A DNA stretch of 64,000 bases from Ligilactobacillus ubinensis (GCF_024160875.1 NZ_JAIULA010000001.1:62001-126000); one strand, 5' to 3'. Positions 1-9,319 are shown, counted from the first letter of the stretch. A program made the numbers and translations. The notes: a model not told the origin generated them from the letters alone.

Positions 1-380
1 GTATCGAAAATGTTTGGAACAAGTTTTTACTGTCTCCGTTAGAATTTAGGAATTTTATTGATGAAATTGACAATGAATATGTTGGGGCATATTTTGATAT
101 TGGAAATGTTTTACAGTATGGCTATCCAGAACAATGGATTGATATATTGGGCACTAGGATAAAAAAAGTTCACGTCAAAGACTTTAAGACAAGCATCGGA
201 AGCATTCAAGGATTCACTTCTTTGTTACAAGGTGATGTCAATTGGAAAAAGTGTGTGCGCAATCTGAAAAAAATTGGTTATGATGGACCACTTACATGTG
301 AGCTAGAACCATATAAAATAAATGGTGAGCAGTTAGCAGTAGATACAGCAGCAGCACTTGATTATATTATAGATTTATAA
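1..380 (+). CDS. Sugar phosphate isomerase/epimerase family protein, C-terminal part
   Basis: The frame is open from the window edge and ends at TAA 378-380, so only the last ~125 codons are present. The visible part has the end of a xylose-isomerase-like TIM barrel: YFDIGN, then VHVKDF (a metal-site strand typical of this superfamily), and a late CELEPY strand. Members isomerise or epimerise ketoses, inosose or hydroxypyruvate-type substrates using a divalent metal. It lies 19 bases before a Gfo/Idh/MocA oxidoreductase, a common pairing in sugar and inositol pathways, so one operon is likely. The substrate cannot be named from this fragment. Confidence 0.8.
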   Translation, partial: IENVWNKFLLSPLEFRNFIDEIDNEYVGAYFDIGNVLQYGYPEQWIDILGTRIKKVHVKDFKTSIGSIQGFTSLLQGDVNWKKCVRNLKKIGYDGPLTCELEPYKINGEQLAVDTAAALDYIIDL

Positions 381-399
381 AATTGGAGGAAAAATAATT

Positions 400-1428
400 A
401 TGTTAAAAGTTGGATTAGTTGGTTTAGGCTTTATGGGAAGCTCTCATTTAAGTGTTTATAAGCAGTTGATGGATGAAGGATACCCAGTTAAATTAGTAGC
501 AATCTGTGATGTAAATGAAGAAAAAAGAACTGGTAAATTAACACAAGGAAATATTGATGTTAGTGATAAGAGTATTGATTTTACAGAATTTTCTTTTTAT
601 ACAAATATGGAGGAAATGATTGAGAATGAAGAACTTGATTATGTAGATATTTGTTTGCCAACATACTTGCATGCACCATATGCAATTAAAGCTATGGAAA
701 AAGGCTTACATGTATTTTGTGAAAAACCAATGGCTATAAGTACGAAAGCTTGTCAAGAAATGATTGATGCACGAAATAAATATAATCGCTATTTAATGAT
801 TGGTCAAACATTAAGATTCTTTCCATCTTACCAATATATTAAAAAAATTATTGATGACAAGACTTATGGCGAGTTAAATGAAGTAGCGCTATTTCGTGGA
901 GGAACTACACCGCTTTGGTCTTGGGATAATTGGTTACTTGATAAAGAACGTTCGGGTGGATGTTTATTAGATCAACATATTCATGATGTAGATACAATCA
1001 ATTGGTTGCTTGGCACACCTAAAGCTGTCTATACAAATGGGAAAGTATATTTTGATGGTAGTGGCTATGATATGGTATCAACGAATTATATTTTTGATAA
1101 TAAAGTTGTTAATGCGCAGGATAACTGGACAATTAATAATGATGATTTTGGATTTGAAATGCGTTTTCGTTTTTCTTTTAAGAAAGGTACAATCATTTTA
1201 GAAAATGGGAAACTAACAGATTATCCCAATAATAAAAAGAGTTTTGCACCACAAATTGATGAGAGAAGTGGATATTATTTAGAAATCAAGCATTTTGCAC
1301 AATCTATTTTAGACGATGTAGACCCACAATTAGCTTGTCCTTTGGAAAGTACAATGGAGACAATTCGCATTGCTGAAGCAGAAATTGTATCAGCTGATAC
1401 TAATAAAATTAATTTTCTAGATAAGTAA
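400..1428 (+). CDS. Gfo/Idh/MocA family NAD(P)-dependent oxidoreductase
   Basis: The 342-residue protein is a normal length for the family. It has the N-terminal Rossmann motif GLGFMG at residues 8-13, the family EKP motif at 108-110 (the Lys acts in catalysis), and a D-x3-H pair at Asp191/His195 that fits the substrate-side catalytic dyad. The start follows GGAGG at good spacing. Such enzymes oxidise or reduce hydroxyl or keto groups of sugars, inositols or their derivatives. The upstream TIM-barrel isomerase and downstream MFS carrier suggest a small uptake and conversion cluster. The exact substrate is unknown. Confidence 0.85.
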   Translation: MLKVGLVGLGFMGSSHLSVYKQLMDEGYPVKLVAICDVNEEKRTGKLTQGNIDVSDKSIDFTEFSFYTNMEEMIENEELDYVDICLPTYLHAPYAIKAMEKGLHVFCEKPMAISTKACQEMIDARNKYNRYLMIGQTLRFFPSYQYIKKIIDDKTYGELNEVALFRGGTTPLWSWDNWLLDKERSGGCLLDQHIHDVDTINWLLGTPKAVYTNGKVYFDGSGYDMVSTNYIFDNKVVNAQDNWTINNDDFGFEMRFRFSFKKGTIILENGKLTDYPNNKKSFAPQIDERSGYYLEIKHFAQSILDDVDPQLACPLESTMETIRIAEAEIVSADTNKINFLDK

Positions 1429-1501
1429 TTTAATATAGGCATGCAAGTAATGTCTATAATCAAAAAGCTTTTGGCTTATTTAGATTATAAGGGGGTGAAG
1501 G

Positions 1502-1530
1502 TAATCAATCTTTTGAAAAGGGATTGATTA
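1502..1530 (+). promoter_or_regulatory. Perfect 9-bp hairpin just before the PhnP-like gene
   Basis: TAATCAATC at 1502-1510 is complementary to GATTGATTA at 1522-1530 with an 11-base loop. A strong SD-like run (GGGGTGAAGG) lies upstream of the hairpin and only a weak AAAGGG lies in its loop, while the ATG is at 1540. The hairpin may bring the upstream SD close to the start, or the palindrome may be an operator. Neither role is shown. Confidence 0.4.
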
Positions 1531-1539
1531 TCACAGATT

Positions 1540-2373
1540 ATGAAAATAAAATATTTAGGGACCGGTGCTGCAGAGAGAGTACCAGCAATCTTTTGTAAAT
1601 GTGCTGTTTGTCAAAACGCATGGGAGAAGCAAGGAAAGGAAATGCGAACCCAGACACAAGTACTGATAAATGATGGGGATTTAATGATTGATTTTCCTGG
1701 GGACAGTTATCATCACATGATGAAATATAATCTATCATTTAATGATATTGATTCTTTGCTTCTCACTCACTGGCATTCAGACCATTTATATGCGGAAGAT
1801 TTAGCTTATCGTATGAGTGACTATGCGCAGAAGCTTACAAATAAACTTGATGTATATGGAAATGAAGCCGTAAAAGACTTCTTTGACCGAGCATTTATAT
1901 TAGAGCAAGCTACGGATAACGAAAGAATTCAATATCATAAAAGAGCAAGCTATGAAAAATTTCAAATAAAAGATTACCAGATTTATAGTTTGCCAGCGCA
2001 ACACGGTCACTTTGAAGAAGATTGCTTTATTTATGTTATTCAGCATGAAGGAAAAACACTTCTCTATATGCATGATACAGGATATCCAACAGAGGAAATG
2101 TTTAATTACTTGAAATTCAATGAATTCAAATTTGATCTAGTTTCAATGGATTGTACAAGTCAAAAGATGAATGCAGGTAAAAGTCATATGAATATTGAGC
2201 AAAATCTTCAATTGATGAATCAGCTAAAAAAACTAGGACTAATAAAAAGAGAAACACTTTTTGTTGCAAATCATTTTTCGCATAATGGAGGAGCCACCTA
2301 TAAAGAAATTAAAGAAGTTTTTGATAAATATAATGTAATAGTTTCTTATGATGGCATGGAACTTGAGTTTTAA
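1540..2373 (+). CDS. MBL-fold metallohydrolase, PhnP-like
   Basis: The 277-residue protein carries the metallo-beta-lactamase signature HWHSDH at residues 77-82 and further metal-ligand candidates in HGH near residue 155, HDTG near 187 and NHFSH near 250. Near the N-terminus a Cys-x-Cys-x2-Cys motif (Cys19, Cys21, Cys24) resembles the structural zinc loop of PhnP, the cyclic-phosphate phosphodiesterase. No C-P lyase genes are visible, so the PhnP role itself is not supported; a phosphodiester or lactone hydrolase acting with the neighbouring sugar enzymes is equally possible. ATG 1540 is chosen because the only upstream in-frame candidate, TTG 1513, runs into TGA. Confidence 0.75.
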   Translation: MKIKYLGTGAAERVPAIFCKCAVCQNAWEKQGKEMRTQTQVLINDGDLMIDFPGDSYHHMMKYNLSFNDIDSLLLTHWHSDHLYAEDLAYRMSDYAQKLTNKLDVYGNEAVKDFFDRAFILEQATDNERIQYHKRASYEKFQIKDYQIYSLPAQHGHFEEDCFIYVIQHEGKTLLYMHDTGYPTEEMFNYLKFNEFKFDLVSMDCTSQKMNAGKSHMNIEQNLQLMNQLKKLGLIKRETLFVANHFSHNGGATYKEIKEVFDKYNVIVSYDGMELEF

Positions 2374-2389
2374 AAAGGGGGGGTAAGTA

Positions 2390-3703
2390 GTGAATACCAA
2401 GGGCAATCTCTTTACAACTTTTAAAAAAATGAAAACGCTACCTTTGACATCTAGGCAGCTTGAAGATTATTTACTCGTAGTGGGTGGAGTAACTACTATT
2501 TATTTAGTAATTGGTGTTCGAGATGTACTGTATGAACCATTTAGGTCATTGTTAAGTGTGAGTAATACGCAATTAGGTATTTTATTAAGTGTTTCTGGTT
2601 TTGTGCAAATATTTGGATATCTACTTTTTGGTTGGTTGCTTGATTCAGCAAATGTTCGTAAACTATTTACTATTGACTTAATTGGCTATGCATCAACGGG
2701 GATATTTTTAGCTTGTTTCCACGGATTACCATTTCCGGTTTTAGTTGGAGCGTTCATCTTATTCGGCTTTTTTGGAGATGCGATTTATTGGCCAGTAGTT
2801 CAAAAAGCTATAAAATATTTAGGCGGACAGCATAACCAAGGAAAAGCTTTTAGTATTATGGGGCTTTTTCGTTCGTTAGGTGGAACTGTCGTTACAGCAA
2901 TCGATGTTTTCATCTTTTCGCTATTTACAAGTGCATTGTTTGGGATTAAAGTAGCTATGATTTTTAATGGGACGATTACAATCCTATTTGCAATTTTAAT
3001 TTGGTTTAGAATGCCTGATGATTTTATGGCAGATGGAAGATCAGATAAAGAAAAAAAGAAAAAAGCTTCTCTAACATCATTAGTAAAAGTAATGAAAATT
3101 CCTATTGTTTGGACGACAGGGATAGCCTCTGCCTGTATTTATGTGACAAGTATCGGAATCACCACGTATTATCTTCCTTTTTTACAACATAATTATCATG
3201 TGTCTGCATCAGTTGTTGGTGCAATTGGTGTAGTAAATGGTTTAGCAGGAATGATGATTGGGCCATTATCTGGGATTATTTCAGATAAGTATTTCAAAAG
3301 CAGTGCTTCTTGGATGTCTTTGAGTTATGCTGTTTTGATGTTCTTTTTAGCTGGGATAATTATAATGCCTAAAGGAAATGAATACATGTATCTAGGCGTT
3401 GCAGGATTATTTTTATCTACAATTGGTTTAATTATGGTAAAGGCAGTTTACTATGCTCCGTTAGGGGAATTCGGAATTGATCATAATATATCTGCTACAG
3501 CCATGTCCCTCAGTTCGTTTTTAGGATATAGTCCATCATTTTTTGCTTATCCGTTAATTGGGAAGCTTTTGGATTCATATCCTACACAAAAAGCATATCA
3601 TATTTTGTTTGTTTGTATGTTAATAACAAGTGGGATAGGGCTTGTCATCAATTTATATAACTCTAGTGTGATAAAAAAAATACGGCAAAAAAATAAAGTA
3701 TAA
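2390..3703 (+). CDS. MFS transporter
   Basis: This 437-residue protein has about 12 hydrophobic segments and a cytoplasmic basic stretch in the middle (around residue 220, rich in KEKKKK), the usual MFS 6+6 layout. It starts with GTG after a strong AAAAAGGGGGGG ribosome-binding site, 16 bases after the PhnP-like gene, so it is probably the last gene of the operon. The N-terminal half resembles organophosphate:phosphate or uronide-type carriers, which would suit import of a phosphorylated or acidic sugar derivative, but this is only a family resemblance. No clear terminator follows. Confidence 0.75.
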   Translation: MNTKGNLFTTFKKMKTLPLTSRQLEDYLLVVGGVTTIYLVIGVRDVLYEPFRSLLSVSNTQLGILLSVSGFVQIFGYLLFGWLLDSANVRKLFTIDLIGYASTGIFLACFHGLPFPVLVGAFILFGFFGDAIYWPVVQKAIKYLGGQHNQGKAFSIMGLFRSLGGTVVTAIDVFIFSLFTSALFGIKVAMIFNGTITILFAILIWFRMPDDFMADGRSDKEKKKKASLTSLVKVMKIPIVWTTGIASACIYVTSIGITTYYLPFLQHNYHVSASVVGAIGVVNGLAGMMIGPLSGIISDKYFKSSASWMSLSYAVLMFFLAGIIIMPKGNEYMYLGVAGLFLSTIGLIMVKAVYYAPLGEFGIDHNISATAMSLSSFLGYSPSFFAYPLIGKLLDSYPTQKAYHILFVCMLITSGIGLVINLYNSSVIKKIRQKNKV

Positions 3704-4740
3704 ATTGTTACTATAATGGAAATGTGAGCGTAAAGTTTTTCGATTAACTAACGGCGTTTTAGAGCATAAACAAATCCGTTAAAGGAAAAATATAATTACT
3801 GAATTAGTATGAAACTATTTAGTAGTAAGTAGACGATAAAAGTAATTAAAACATTAGGTGTTTTTGAGCAGTACGCTTTCAATATATAGGATATAGTTCC
3901 TCGTAACCGTATGTTTAAGAAATAGAATTCGGTTAGGAGGAACTGTGTTGTCTAAATAAACTTCTTGTTTGAAATGCCCCATTCTTACGATAACAGCTGA
4001 AGATTAAGCATAATTTTGATGATAGTTTACTACATTCAATTTAAACTATGGCTAATCAGAATGCTTAGTTTCTCTTTAATTTAAATATCCTACTTTTTTT
4101 ACAATTTATAGAGTTCATTTTATTAAATGATATGAATAAAAGTTGCTAGAATATTATTTTTTTAAATTATTGCTGGCTTATTTTAGGTGTTCTGTGTGTA
4201 TTTATCCCTTGAAATGAATGATAAGCCTTTCTACTATGTAACTGTTTAAATATACTTAAAAAGTTACTGAACCTATCATAACAATGTTGACAAAATTAAG
4301 ATAAGGAAGGTTGTGAAGCAAGTTATAATAAACTATTTAAAAATATAAAGACTAAATCTATTTACAAGGTTTGTGCGGTATTAGTAATAATACGGCTAAC
4401 AATCCATTTCCTTAAATTATTATTATAATGATAGTATCGTTGATCACTAAATTATATATGCTGAAAAAATAAGTTTAGATATTAGTTTTACAATAAGATA
4501 AGTCTTCTTTTTTTGAATTTAAGCTATTTTGGTAAATTAATAATATTAAATTGAAAGTACTTTTTTGGCACTTAAAAGGTAAAAATCCGATTGTCCCTTG
4601 TTATTGAGGAAGACAACCGGATTTTTGAATTTTAGCATGAATAATTTGAGTTATTGGTGAAAAATCAAGAAAAGCCCTTAAGTAAAGTATGATATGCCTT
4701 TCCTATAAACAAGGCTAAGAGAACTTGACTATGGGTTCTA
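3704..4740. other. Gene-free AT-rich stretch
   Basis: I see no open frame with coding character on either strand, no tRNA and no recognisable mobile-element end. Short SD-like runs occur (for example near 3936, TTAGGAGGAAC) but are followed by stops within a few codons. The only clear structure is the hairpin at 4581-4626. The stretch may be decayed sequence; I cannot identify its origin. Confidence 0.5.
4581..4626. terminator. Orphan bidirectional terminator-like hairpin
   Basis: AAAAATCCGATTGTC (4581-4595) pairs with GACAACCGGATTTTT (4612-4626) over 15 positions with one non-Watson-Crick pair and a 16-base loop. A/T runs at both ends allow function on either strand. No gene ends near it, so it may mark the end of a lost gene or an unseen small transcript. 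Confidence 0.6.
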
Positions 4741-4774
4741 TATAATATATTATAATAGAGTATAATATATTATA
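4741..4774. promoter_or_regulatory. Two identical 14-bp palindromes 20 bp apart
   Basis: TATAATATATTATA occurs at 4741-4754 and again at 4761-4774, each a perfect palindrome. The 20-bp centre-to-centre distance is about two helical turns, as for paired operators bound side by side. They lie about 200 bases before the amidotransferase operon. The YheO-like regulator at the operon end is a candidate binder. A pure AT-rich promoter region is the alternative. Confidence 0.4.
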
Positions 4775-4969
4775 AAAATTACAATACTTAAGTATCAATG
4801 ACTAGTTATTGATGGGCAAAAATGCGGGGACAAATAACTAATCTGTAATTAAAGTAGCAATAGTAAAAAAGATAGCAGTTAGATTTCAAAAAGGGGAAAT
4901 GTAATCGTTGCCAATTTGATGGCTAGCAATAGTTATGATAATTGTCCCACTGGTTACAAGGTATACATT

Positions 4970-5704
4970 ATGGAAAATAAAATACGTGTTGGTATTTCTT
5001 GTGGATTTTTAACAGACTCTGGAGGAATGTTTCCAGGCTATAAACGTGATTATGTTAATGAAGATTACATTACATCGATTATTCAAAACGGTGGCTTACC
5101 TATTTTACTACCAATTTTAGATGATGAAGATGATATTAAACAACAAATTGATGGAATTGATGCATTACTATTATCAGGCGGACATGATATCGATCCAGTG
5201 AATTACAACGAAGAGCCTACTAACAAACTAGGTGATACTTCATTGAGACGAGATTCCTTCGATTTAGCTTTAATAAAATATGCTCGTCGCAGACAAATAC
5301 CAATTCTAGGTATTTGTCGTGGTTGCCAAGTCATTAATGTTTTTAAGGGAGGCACTATATATCAAGACTTTGAGTATCGCCCAAAACAAAGCATTCGGCA
5401 TTGGCAAGATCATAATCCAGCGCAGCCATCTCACAATATTACTTTTGAAAAAAATGGGTTGTTAAATAAAATTACTGGTATGAATACATGGCGGGTTAAT
5501 TCGTTTCATCATCAAGCAATTAATAAACTTGGTAAAGATTTAAAGATAATTGCACAAGCTAACGATGGTGTAGTGGAAGCCATTGTTGATACTCAATATT
5601 CATGCATGATTGGCGTTCAGTTTCATCCAGAAATGTTATCATCAGTTGATGAAAATATGAATAAGTTGTTTAGGTATTTCATTCAACAAGCGGAGGGGAA
5701 TTAA
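4970..5704 (+). CDS. Class I glutamine amidotransferase-like gamma-glutamyl hydrolase (peptidase C26, PuuD-like)
   Basis: With the start at ATG 4970 the protein is 244 residues. It has the nucleophile elbow GICRG with Cys116 and the His219/Glu221 pair in QFHPE, completing a Cys-His-Glu triad. The family includes PuuD, which splits gamma-glutamyl amide bonds (gamma-Glu-GABA). ATG 4970 follows AAGG at 8-base spacing and gives the usual family N-terminus; an in-frame extension to TTG 4916 or ATG 4919 is possible but unlike the family. It is the first gene of a tight five-gene operon with a permease, RidA, a C-S lyase and a regulator, which suggests hydrolysis of an imported gamma-glutamyl amino acid. 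Confidence 0.82.
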   Translation: MENKIRVGISCGFLTDSGGMFPGYKRDYVNEDYITSIIQNGGLPILLPILDDEDDIKQQIDGIDALLLSGGHDIDPVNYNEEPTNKLGDTSLRRDSFDLALIKYARRRQIPILGICRGCQVINVFKGGTIYQDFEYRPKQSIRHWQDHNPAQPSHNITFEKNGLLNKITGMNTWRVNSFHHQAINKLGKDLKIIAQANDGVVEAIVDTQYSCMIGVQFHPEMLSSVDENMNKLFRYFIQQAEGN

Positions 5705-5705
5705 C

Positions 5706-7097
5706 ATGAAAAAAAAATTAGGTTTCTGGTCAATCGTATTGCTGGCTGTCAACTCAATTATTGGATCGGGAATTTTCTTGTCGCCAGGTGCAGTCGTTAA
5801 ACTTGCTGGGACAAAAACCATTTATATCTATATTATTGCCGCTATTTTTGCCACAGTCTTAGCAATAACTTTTGCGGCGGCAGCTAAATATGTATCACAT
5901 AGTGGTGCTGCCTATATTTATGCTAAAGCTGGATTTGGAGAAAATATAGGGTTGTATGTTGGTGTAACACGCTATATAGCTTCATGTATTGCGTGGGGGG
6001 TTATGGCGACGGCAGTTTCTAAAACAATCTTATTGATATTAAAACGGAATCCAGATAATTTTATGTCGACTACTAGCACCATCGCACTCATTATGCTATT
6101 TGTTTTAATCATAAATGTATTAGGACCAGTTTTTTTTAAATTTATAAACAATTTAGCAACGATTTGTAAAATATTAGTCCTTGTAATCTTTATTTTATTT
6201 GGTTTGTGGTATGTAATGACTAGTCATGTTAATCTCTTTTCGACAATTGATACTCTGACTGATGCTAACGGTCAAGCTTTAATTGCAAAGAGTAATTCGA
6301 CGTCTTTAGTGATGGCGCTACTCTCAGCATTTTACGCATTTACAGGATTTGAATCCGTTGCTAGTGGTGCTGATGATATGGATAATCCTGAAAAAAATTT
6401 ACCCTTGGCAATTCCATTATCTATTGCCATTATTGCTGTTATCTATGTCTGCGTTATTGCTGTATCGATGGTCGCTAATCCGAGTGCCCTAGTTGAATCT
6501 AAACAAGTTGTGGCCTTGGTTTCAGTATTTAATCAACCAATAGTTCAAAATTTAATTCTATATGGAGCTTTAATTTCAATGTTAGGTATCAATGTTGCTG
6601 CTTCGTTCCATTCACCAAGAATTTTGGAATCAATGGCGATACAAGGTCAATTGCCAAAATTCTTCTGTAAGAGAACTAAAGGTGATGTTCCATTAGTCGC
6701 TTTCTTAGTGACTGCTATCATCTCGATTGTTTTACCAATGACTTTTCAATATGATATGACTTCAATTATCGTACTGAGTTCAATATCAAGATTTATTCAA
6801 TTCTTAGTAGTCCCTGTTTGCGTGATTAAATTTTTCTTTAAAAAAGGTGACACAAGTTTAATTAACCAAGTGACTACAAATAAATATACTGATATTATTG
6901 CACCAGTTTTATCGTTAATTATGACTGTTGCTTTACTCATTAAATTTGACTGGAGTGGGCAATTTACTATTTCAAATGGAACTACTACTAATCCGAATTG
7001 GTTTGCAATTAGTGCAATGATTGTCGGTTATTTATTTATCCCATTTGCAGTTATCGCTTTTAATTTTAAAAATAAGGAAGGTAAAGAAAATGCTTAA
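5706..7097 (+). CDS. APC-family amino acid permease
   Basis: The 463-residue protein has about 12 transmembrane segments and the APC signature in the first helix (SIIGSGIFLSPG, near residues 17-28). It starts one base after the amidotransferase stop and overlaps the RidA gene by 8 bases, so translation is coupled. APC permeases are proton symporters or antiporters for amino acids. Given its neighbours the likely cargo is a sulfur-containing or gamma-glutamyl amino acid, an inference from context only. Confidence 0.85.
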   Translation: MKKKLGFWSIVLLAVNSIIGSGIFLSPGAVVKLAGTKTIYIYIIAAIFATVLAITFAAAAKYVSHSGAAYIYAKAGFGENIGLYVGVTRYIASCIAWGVMATAVSKTILLILKRNPDNFMSTTSTIALIMLFVLIINVLGPVFFKFINNLATICKILVLVIFILFGLWYVMTSHVNLFSTIDTLTDANGQALIAKSNSTSLVMALLSAFYAFTGFESVASGADDMDNPEKNLPLAIPLSIAIIAVIYVCVIAVSMVANPSALVESKQVVALVSVFNQPIVQNLILYGALISMLGINVAASFHSPRILESMAIQGQLPKFFCKRTKGDVPLVAFLVTAIISIVLPMTFQYDMTSIIVLSSISRFIQFLVVPVCVIKFFFKKGDTSLINQVTTNKYTDIIAPVLSLIMTVALLIKFDWSGQFTISNGTTTNPNWFAISAMIVGYLFIPFAVIAFNFKNKEGKENA

Positions 7098-7470
7098 ACG
7101 ATTAACAAGTAAGAAAGCACCTAAAGCAATTGGTGCTTATTCTGCAGCAACACAGGTCAACAACTTAATTTATACATCAGGGCAATTACCAATCAAAGAG
7201 GGAGTTATTCCACAGGGAATTATTGAGCAAACAAAAGCATCAATGGATAATATTCAAGGTATATTAACTGATAACGGCTCTTCGGTTGATTATATTGTTA
7301 AGACAACTGCATATATTACAGATTTTGCAGATTTTGCAGATTTTGATAAAACTTATCAGGCTTACTTTAAAGAAGGTTTTCCATCTCGAACGGCTGTTTT
7401 AGTTTCAAAGTTACCTAAAGATGCTTTAATCGAAATTGAAGTTATTGCAAAAATGAAAGAGGGAAACTAA
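7090..7470 (+). CDS. RidA family enamine/imine deaminase
   Basis: With ATG 7090 as start (after GGAAGGTAAAGAA, inside the end of the permease gene) the protein is 126 residues, the standard RidA length. It has the family GAYS and YTSGQLP patterns near the N-terminus and a late region with FPSRTAV and IEIEVIA, as in RidA/YjgF proteins. RidA hydrolyses reactive enamines such as 2-aminocrotonate released by PLP enzymes. The next gene is a C-S lyase-type PLP enzyme that would release exactly this kind of intermediate. A short in-frame repeat (DFADFADFD, from 7321) is a local duplication. Confidence 0.88.
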   Translation: MLKRLTSKKAPKAIGAYSAATQVNNLIYTSGQLPIKEGVIPQGIIEQTKASMDNIQGILTDNGSSVDYIVKTTAYITDFADFADFDKTYQAYFKEGFPSRTAVLVSKLPKDALIEIEVIAKMKEGN

Positions 7471-7471
7471 C

Positions 7472-8623
7472 ATGCAAATGAATACCAAATTATTACATGG
7501 ATACCCCGTTATTGATCCTGCTACAGGAGCATCATCAATTCCTAAGTATCAAGCATCTACATTTAATAGCCCTGCGCTGGGTGTCAATCATGATTATATG
7601 TATACCCGTTTTGGTAATCCTACTGTGCATGCGCTAGAGGAAGGAATTGCTAGTTTAGAAAATGCAAAATACGCCTATGCTTTCAGCTCTGGTATGGCTG
7701 CTATTTCAACAACATTGATGTTATTAAAACAAAATGAACATATAATATTACCAATTAAAGTGTATGGTGGTACTGGAGAATTTGCACATAGCTTTTTATC
7801 ACGATATGGAGTTGAAGTTTCATTTGTTGATTTTAGTGATATTAATAAAATTGAACAAGCAATTAAAGACAATACAGCTTTTATTTATTTAGAAACACCG
7901 TCAAATCCGTTACTTGATGTCACAGATATTCAAGAAGTGGTTGCCTTGGCTAAAAAGTATAATATTTTAACGATTGCCGATAACACATTTATGACACCGG
8001 TATATCAAAAGCCACTTGACTTAGGATGTGATATTGTTATTGAAAGCATGACTAAATTTATTAATGGACATAGTGATGTTATTGCTGGTGCAGTTGCTAC
8101 TAACAATTCGCAGATTGCTAAAACATTATATGATTTCCAAAAAGAATTTGGCGGTATTTTAGGAGTGGAAGATGCTTGGTTAATCCTTAGAGGAATGAAA
8201 ACACTTGGTCTTCGAATGTCGCAATCTGTAAAAAATGCGCAAGCAATTGCGGAATTTTTGCAAAAATCAGATAAAGTTAATAAAGTTTATTTTCCAGGCT
8301 TAGCTACTAGCAATGATTATGCTATTCAAAACAAACAAGCTAAAAATGGCGGATGTGTTCTTTCGTTTGAATTGAAAAAGTGTGATAAAATTAGCTTAAA
8401 TAAATTTATTCATGCTTTGAAAATACCGATTTTTGCAGTTAGTCTTGGTGGGGTAGAATCTATTTTGTCACATCCTGCGACAATGTCACATGCTTGCTTA
8501 TCGCCAGAAGAACGTGAAGCGCAAGGTGTCACTGATGGCTTATTGAGACTTTCTTGTGGTATTGAAGATACAGAAGATTTATTAGAGGATTTAACAAACG
8601 CTTTACAAAGTATTGATGACTAA
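7472..8623 (+). CDS. Cys/Met-metabolism PLP-dependent enzyme (cystathionine gamma-lyase or related C-S lyase)
   Basis: The 383-residue length fits the trans-sulfuration family. It has the phosphate-binding YTRFGNP motif (residues 44-50), ETPSNP near 141-146, and SMTK with the PLP lysine at Lys195. The segment that is YGCT in Pseudomonas methionine gamma-lyase is YGGT here, so the MGL-specific Cys is missing; a cystathionine gamma-lyase, homocysteine lyase or alliinase-like role is more likely. It sits directly after RidA, which would clear its enamine product, and after a gamma-glutamyl hydrolase and a permease. Confidence 0.85.
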   Translation: MQMNTKLLHGYPVIDPATGASSIPKYQASTFNSPALGVNHDYMYTRFGNPTVHALEEGIASLENAKYAYAFSSGMAAISTTLMLLKQNEHIILPIKVYGGTGEFAHSFLSRYGVEVSFVDFSDINKIEQAIKDNTAFIYLETPSNPLLDVTDIQEVVALAKKYNILTIADNTFMTPVYQKPLDLGCDIVIESMTKFINGHSDVIAGAVATNNSQIAKTLYDFQKEFGGILGVEDAWLILRGMKTLGLRMSQSVKNAQAIAEFLQKSDKVNKVYFPGLATSNDYAIQNKQAKNGGCVLSFELKKCDKISLNKFIHALKIPIFAVSLGGVESILSHPATMSHACLSPEEREAQGVTDGLLRLSCGIEDTEDLLEDLTNALQSIDD

Positions 8624-8644
8624 TTCACAAACGGAGGTGTGAAT

Positions 8645-9319
8645 ATGGTAATTACAGACTACATTCCCTTCTTAAAATTTCTTGCCGAATATCTTGGTGA
8701 TTCAACTGAAATTATCCTTCATGAGATAGAGAATAACAATGGAACTTACACATCATCTATTAAATATATCGGTAACAATCTTTCCAATCGTAGTCTAAAT
8801 TCGCCAAGTACTGATTTTATACTGAAAATAATTCATGGGAAGATATATGTAGACAATGATTATATGACAAATTATAAAAGCAAAGCGATGAATGGATCTA
8901 TTTTAAATGCAACTAGCTTTTTTATTAAAGATGATAATAATCAATTGATTGGTATGATATGTTTAAACCATGACAACACTAAAGAGCAGGAAGTTAAAGC
9001 AGCCAGTATTAATTTAGCAAAACTACTCAATCCAACCATGACAATTGACCAAAATCAGATTCTTAATGATGTAAGCACATCAGAAAATTTATATATTCAT
9101 GATGAAGATGCTATTGCGCAAGCTACTCTCGAAATAGCAGGGAGTCTTAAGCAACCTAAAAAATTATCAAAAGATCAAAAATTGATGATTGTCAAACGAT
9201 TATATAATGGTCATTATTTTGATCTGAGAGATTCGATTGTCAAAGTTGCTGATTATTTTGGTATGGCACAAGTCAGTATTTACAAATATATTCAAATAAT
9301 TAAAAAGGATAACGAATAG
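8645..9319 (+). CDS. YheO/DauR-like transcriptional regulator (PAS-like plus HTH)
   Basis: With ATG 8645, seven bases after GGAGG, the protein is 224 residues. The N-terminal ~115 residues match the YheO PAS-like sensor (FLAEYLGDSTEIILHE, then NATSFFIKDD and IGMICLNHD). The C-terminal part is a helix-turn-helix (KVADYFGMAQVSIYKYI at about residues 198-214). GTG 8639 lies inside the SD and is rejected. Family members such as DauR control amino-acid catabolic genes and sense an amino-acid-related ligand. As the last gene of the operon it probably autoregulates the four genes before it. Confidence 0.82.
   Translation: MVITDYIPFLKFLAEYLGDSTEIILHEIENNNGTYTSSIKYIGNNLSNRSLNSPSTDFILKIIHGKIYVDNDYMTNYKSKAMNGSILNATSFFIKDDNNQLIGMICLNHDNTKEQEVKAASINLAKLLNPTMTIDQNQILNDVSTSENLYIHDEDAIAQATLEIAGSLKQPKKLSKDQKLMIVKRLYNGHYFDLRDSIVKVADYFGMAQVSIYKYIQIIKKDNE

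Noticed and set aside
3704-4740. Possible transposase remnant in the gene-free stretch
   Set aside because: Fragments such as a CLKCP-like pattern near 3970 are too short and flanked by stops; no element ends were found.
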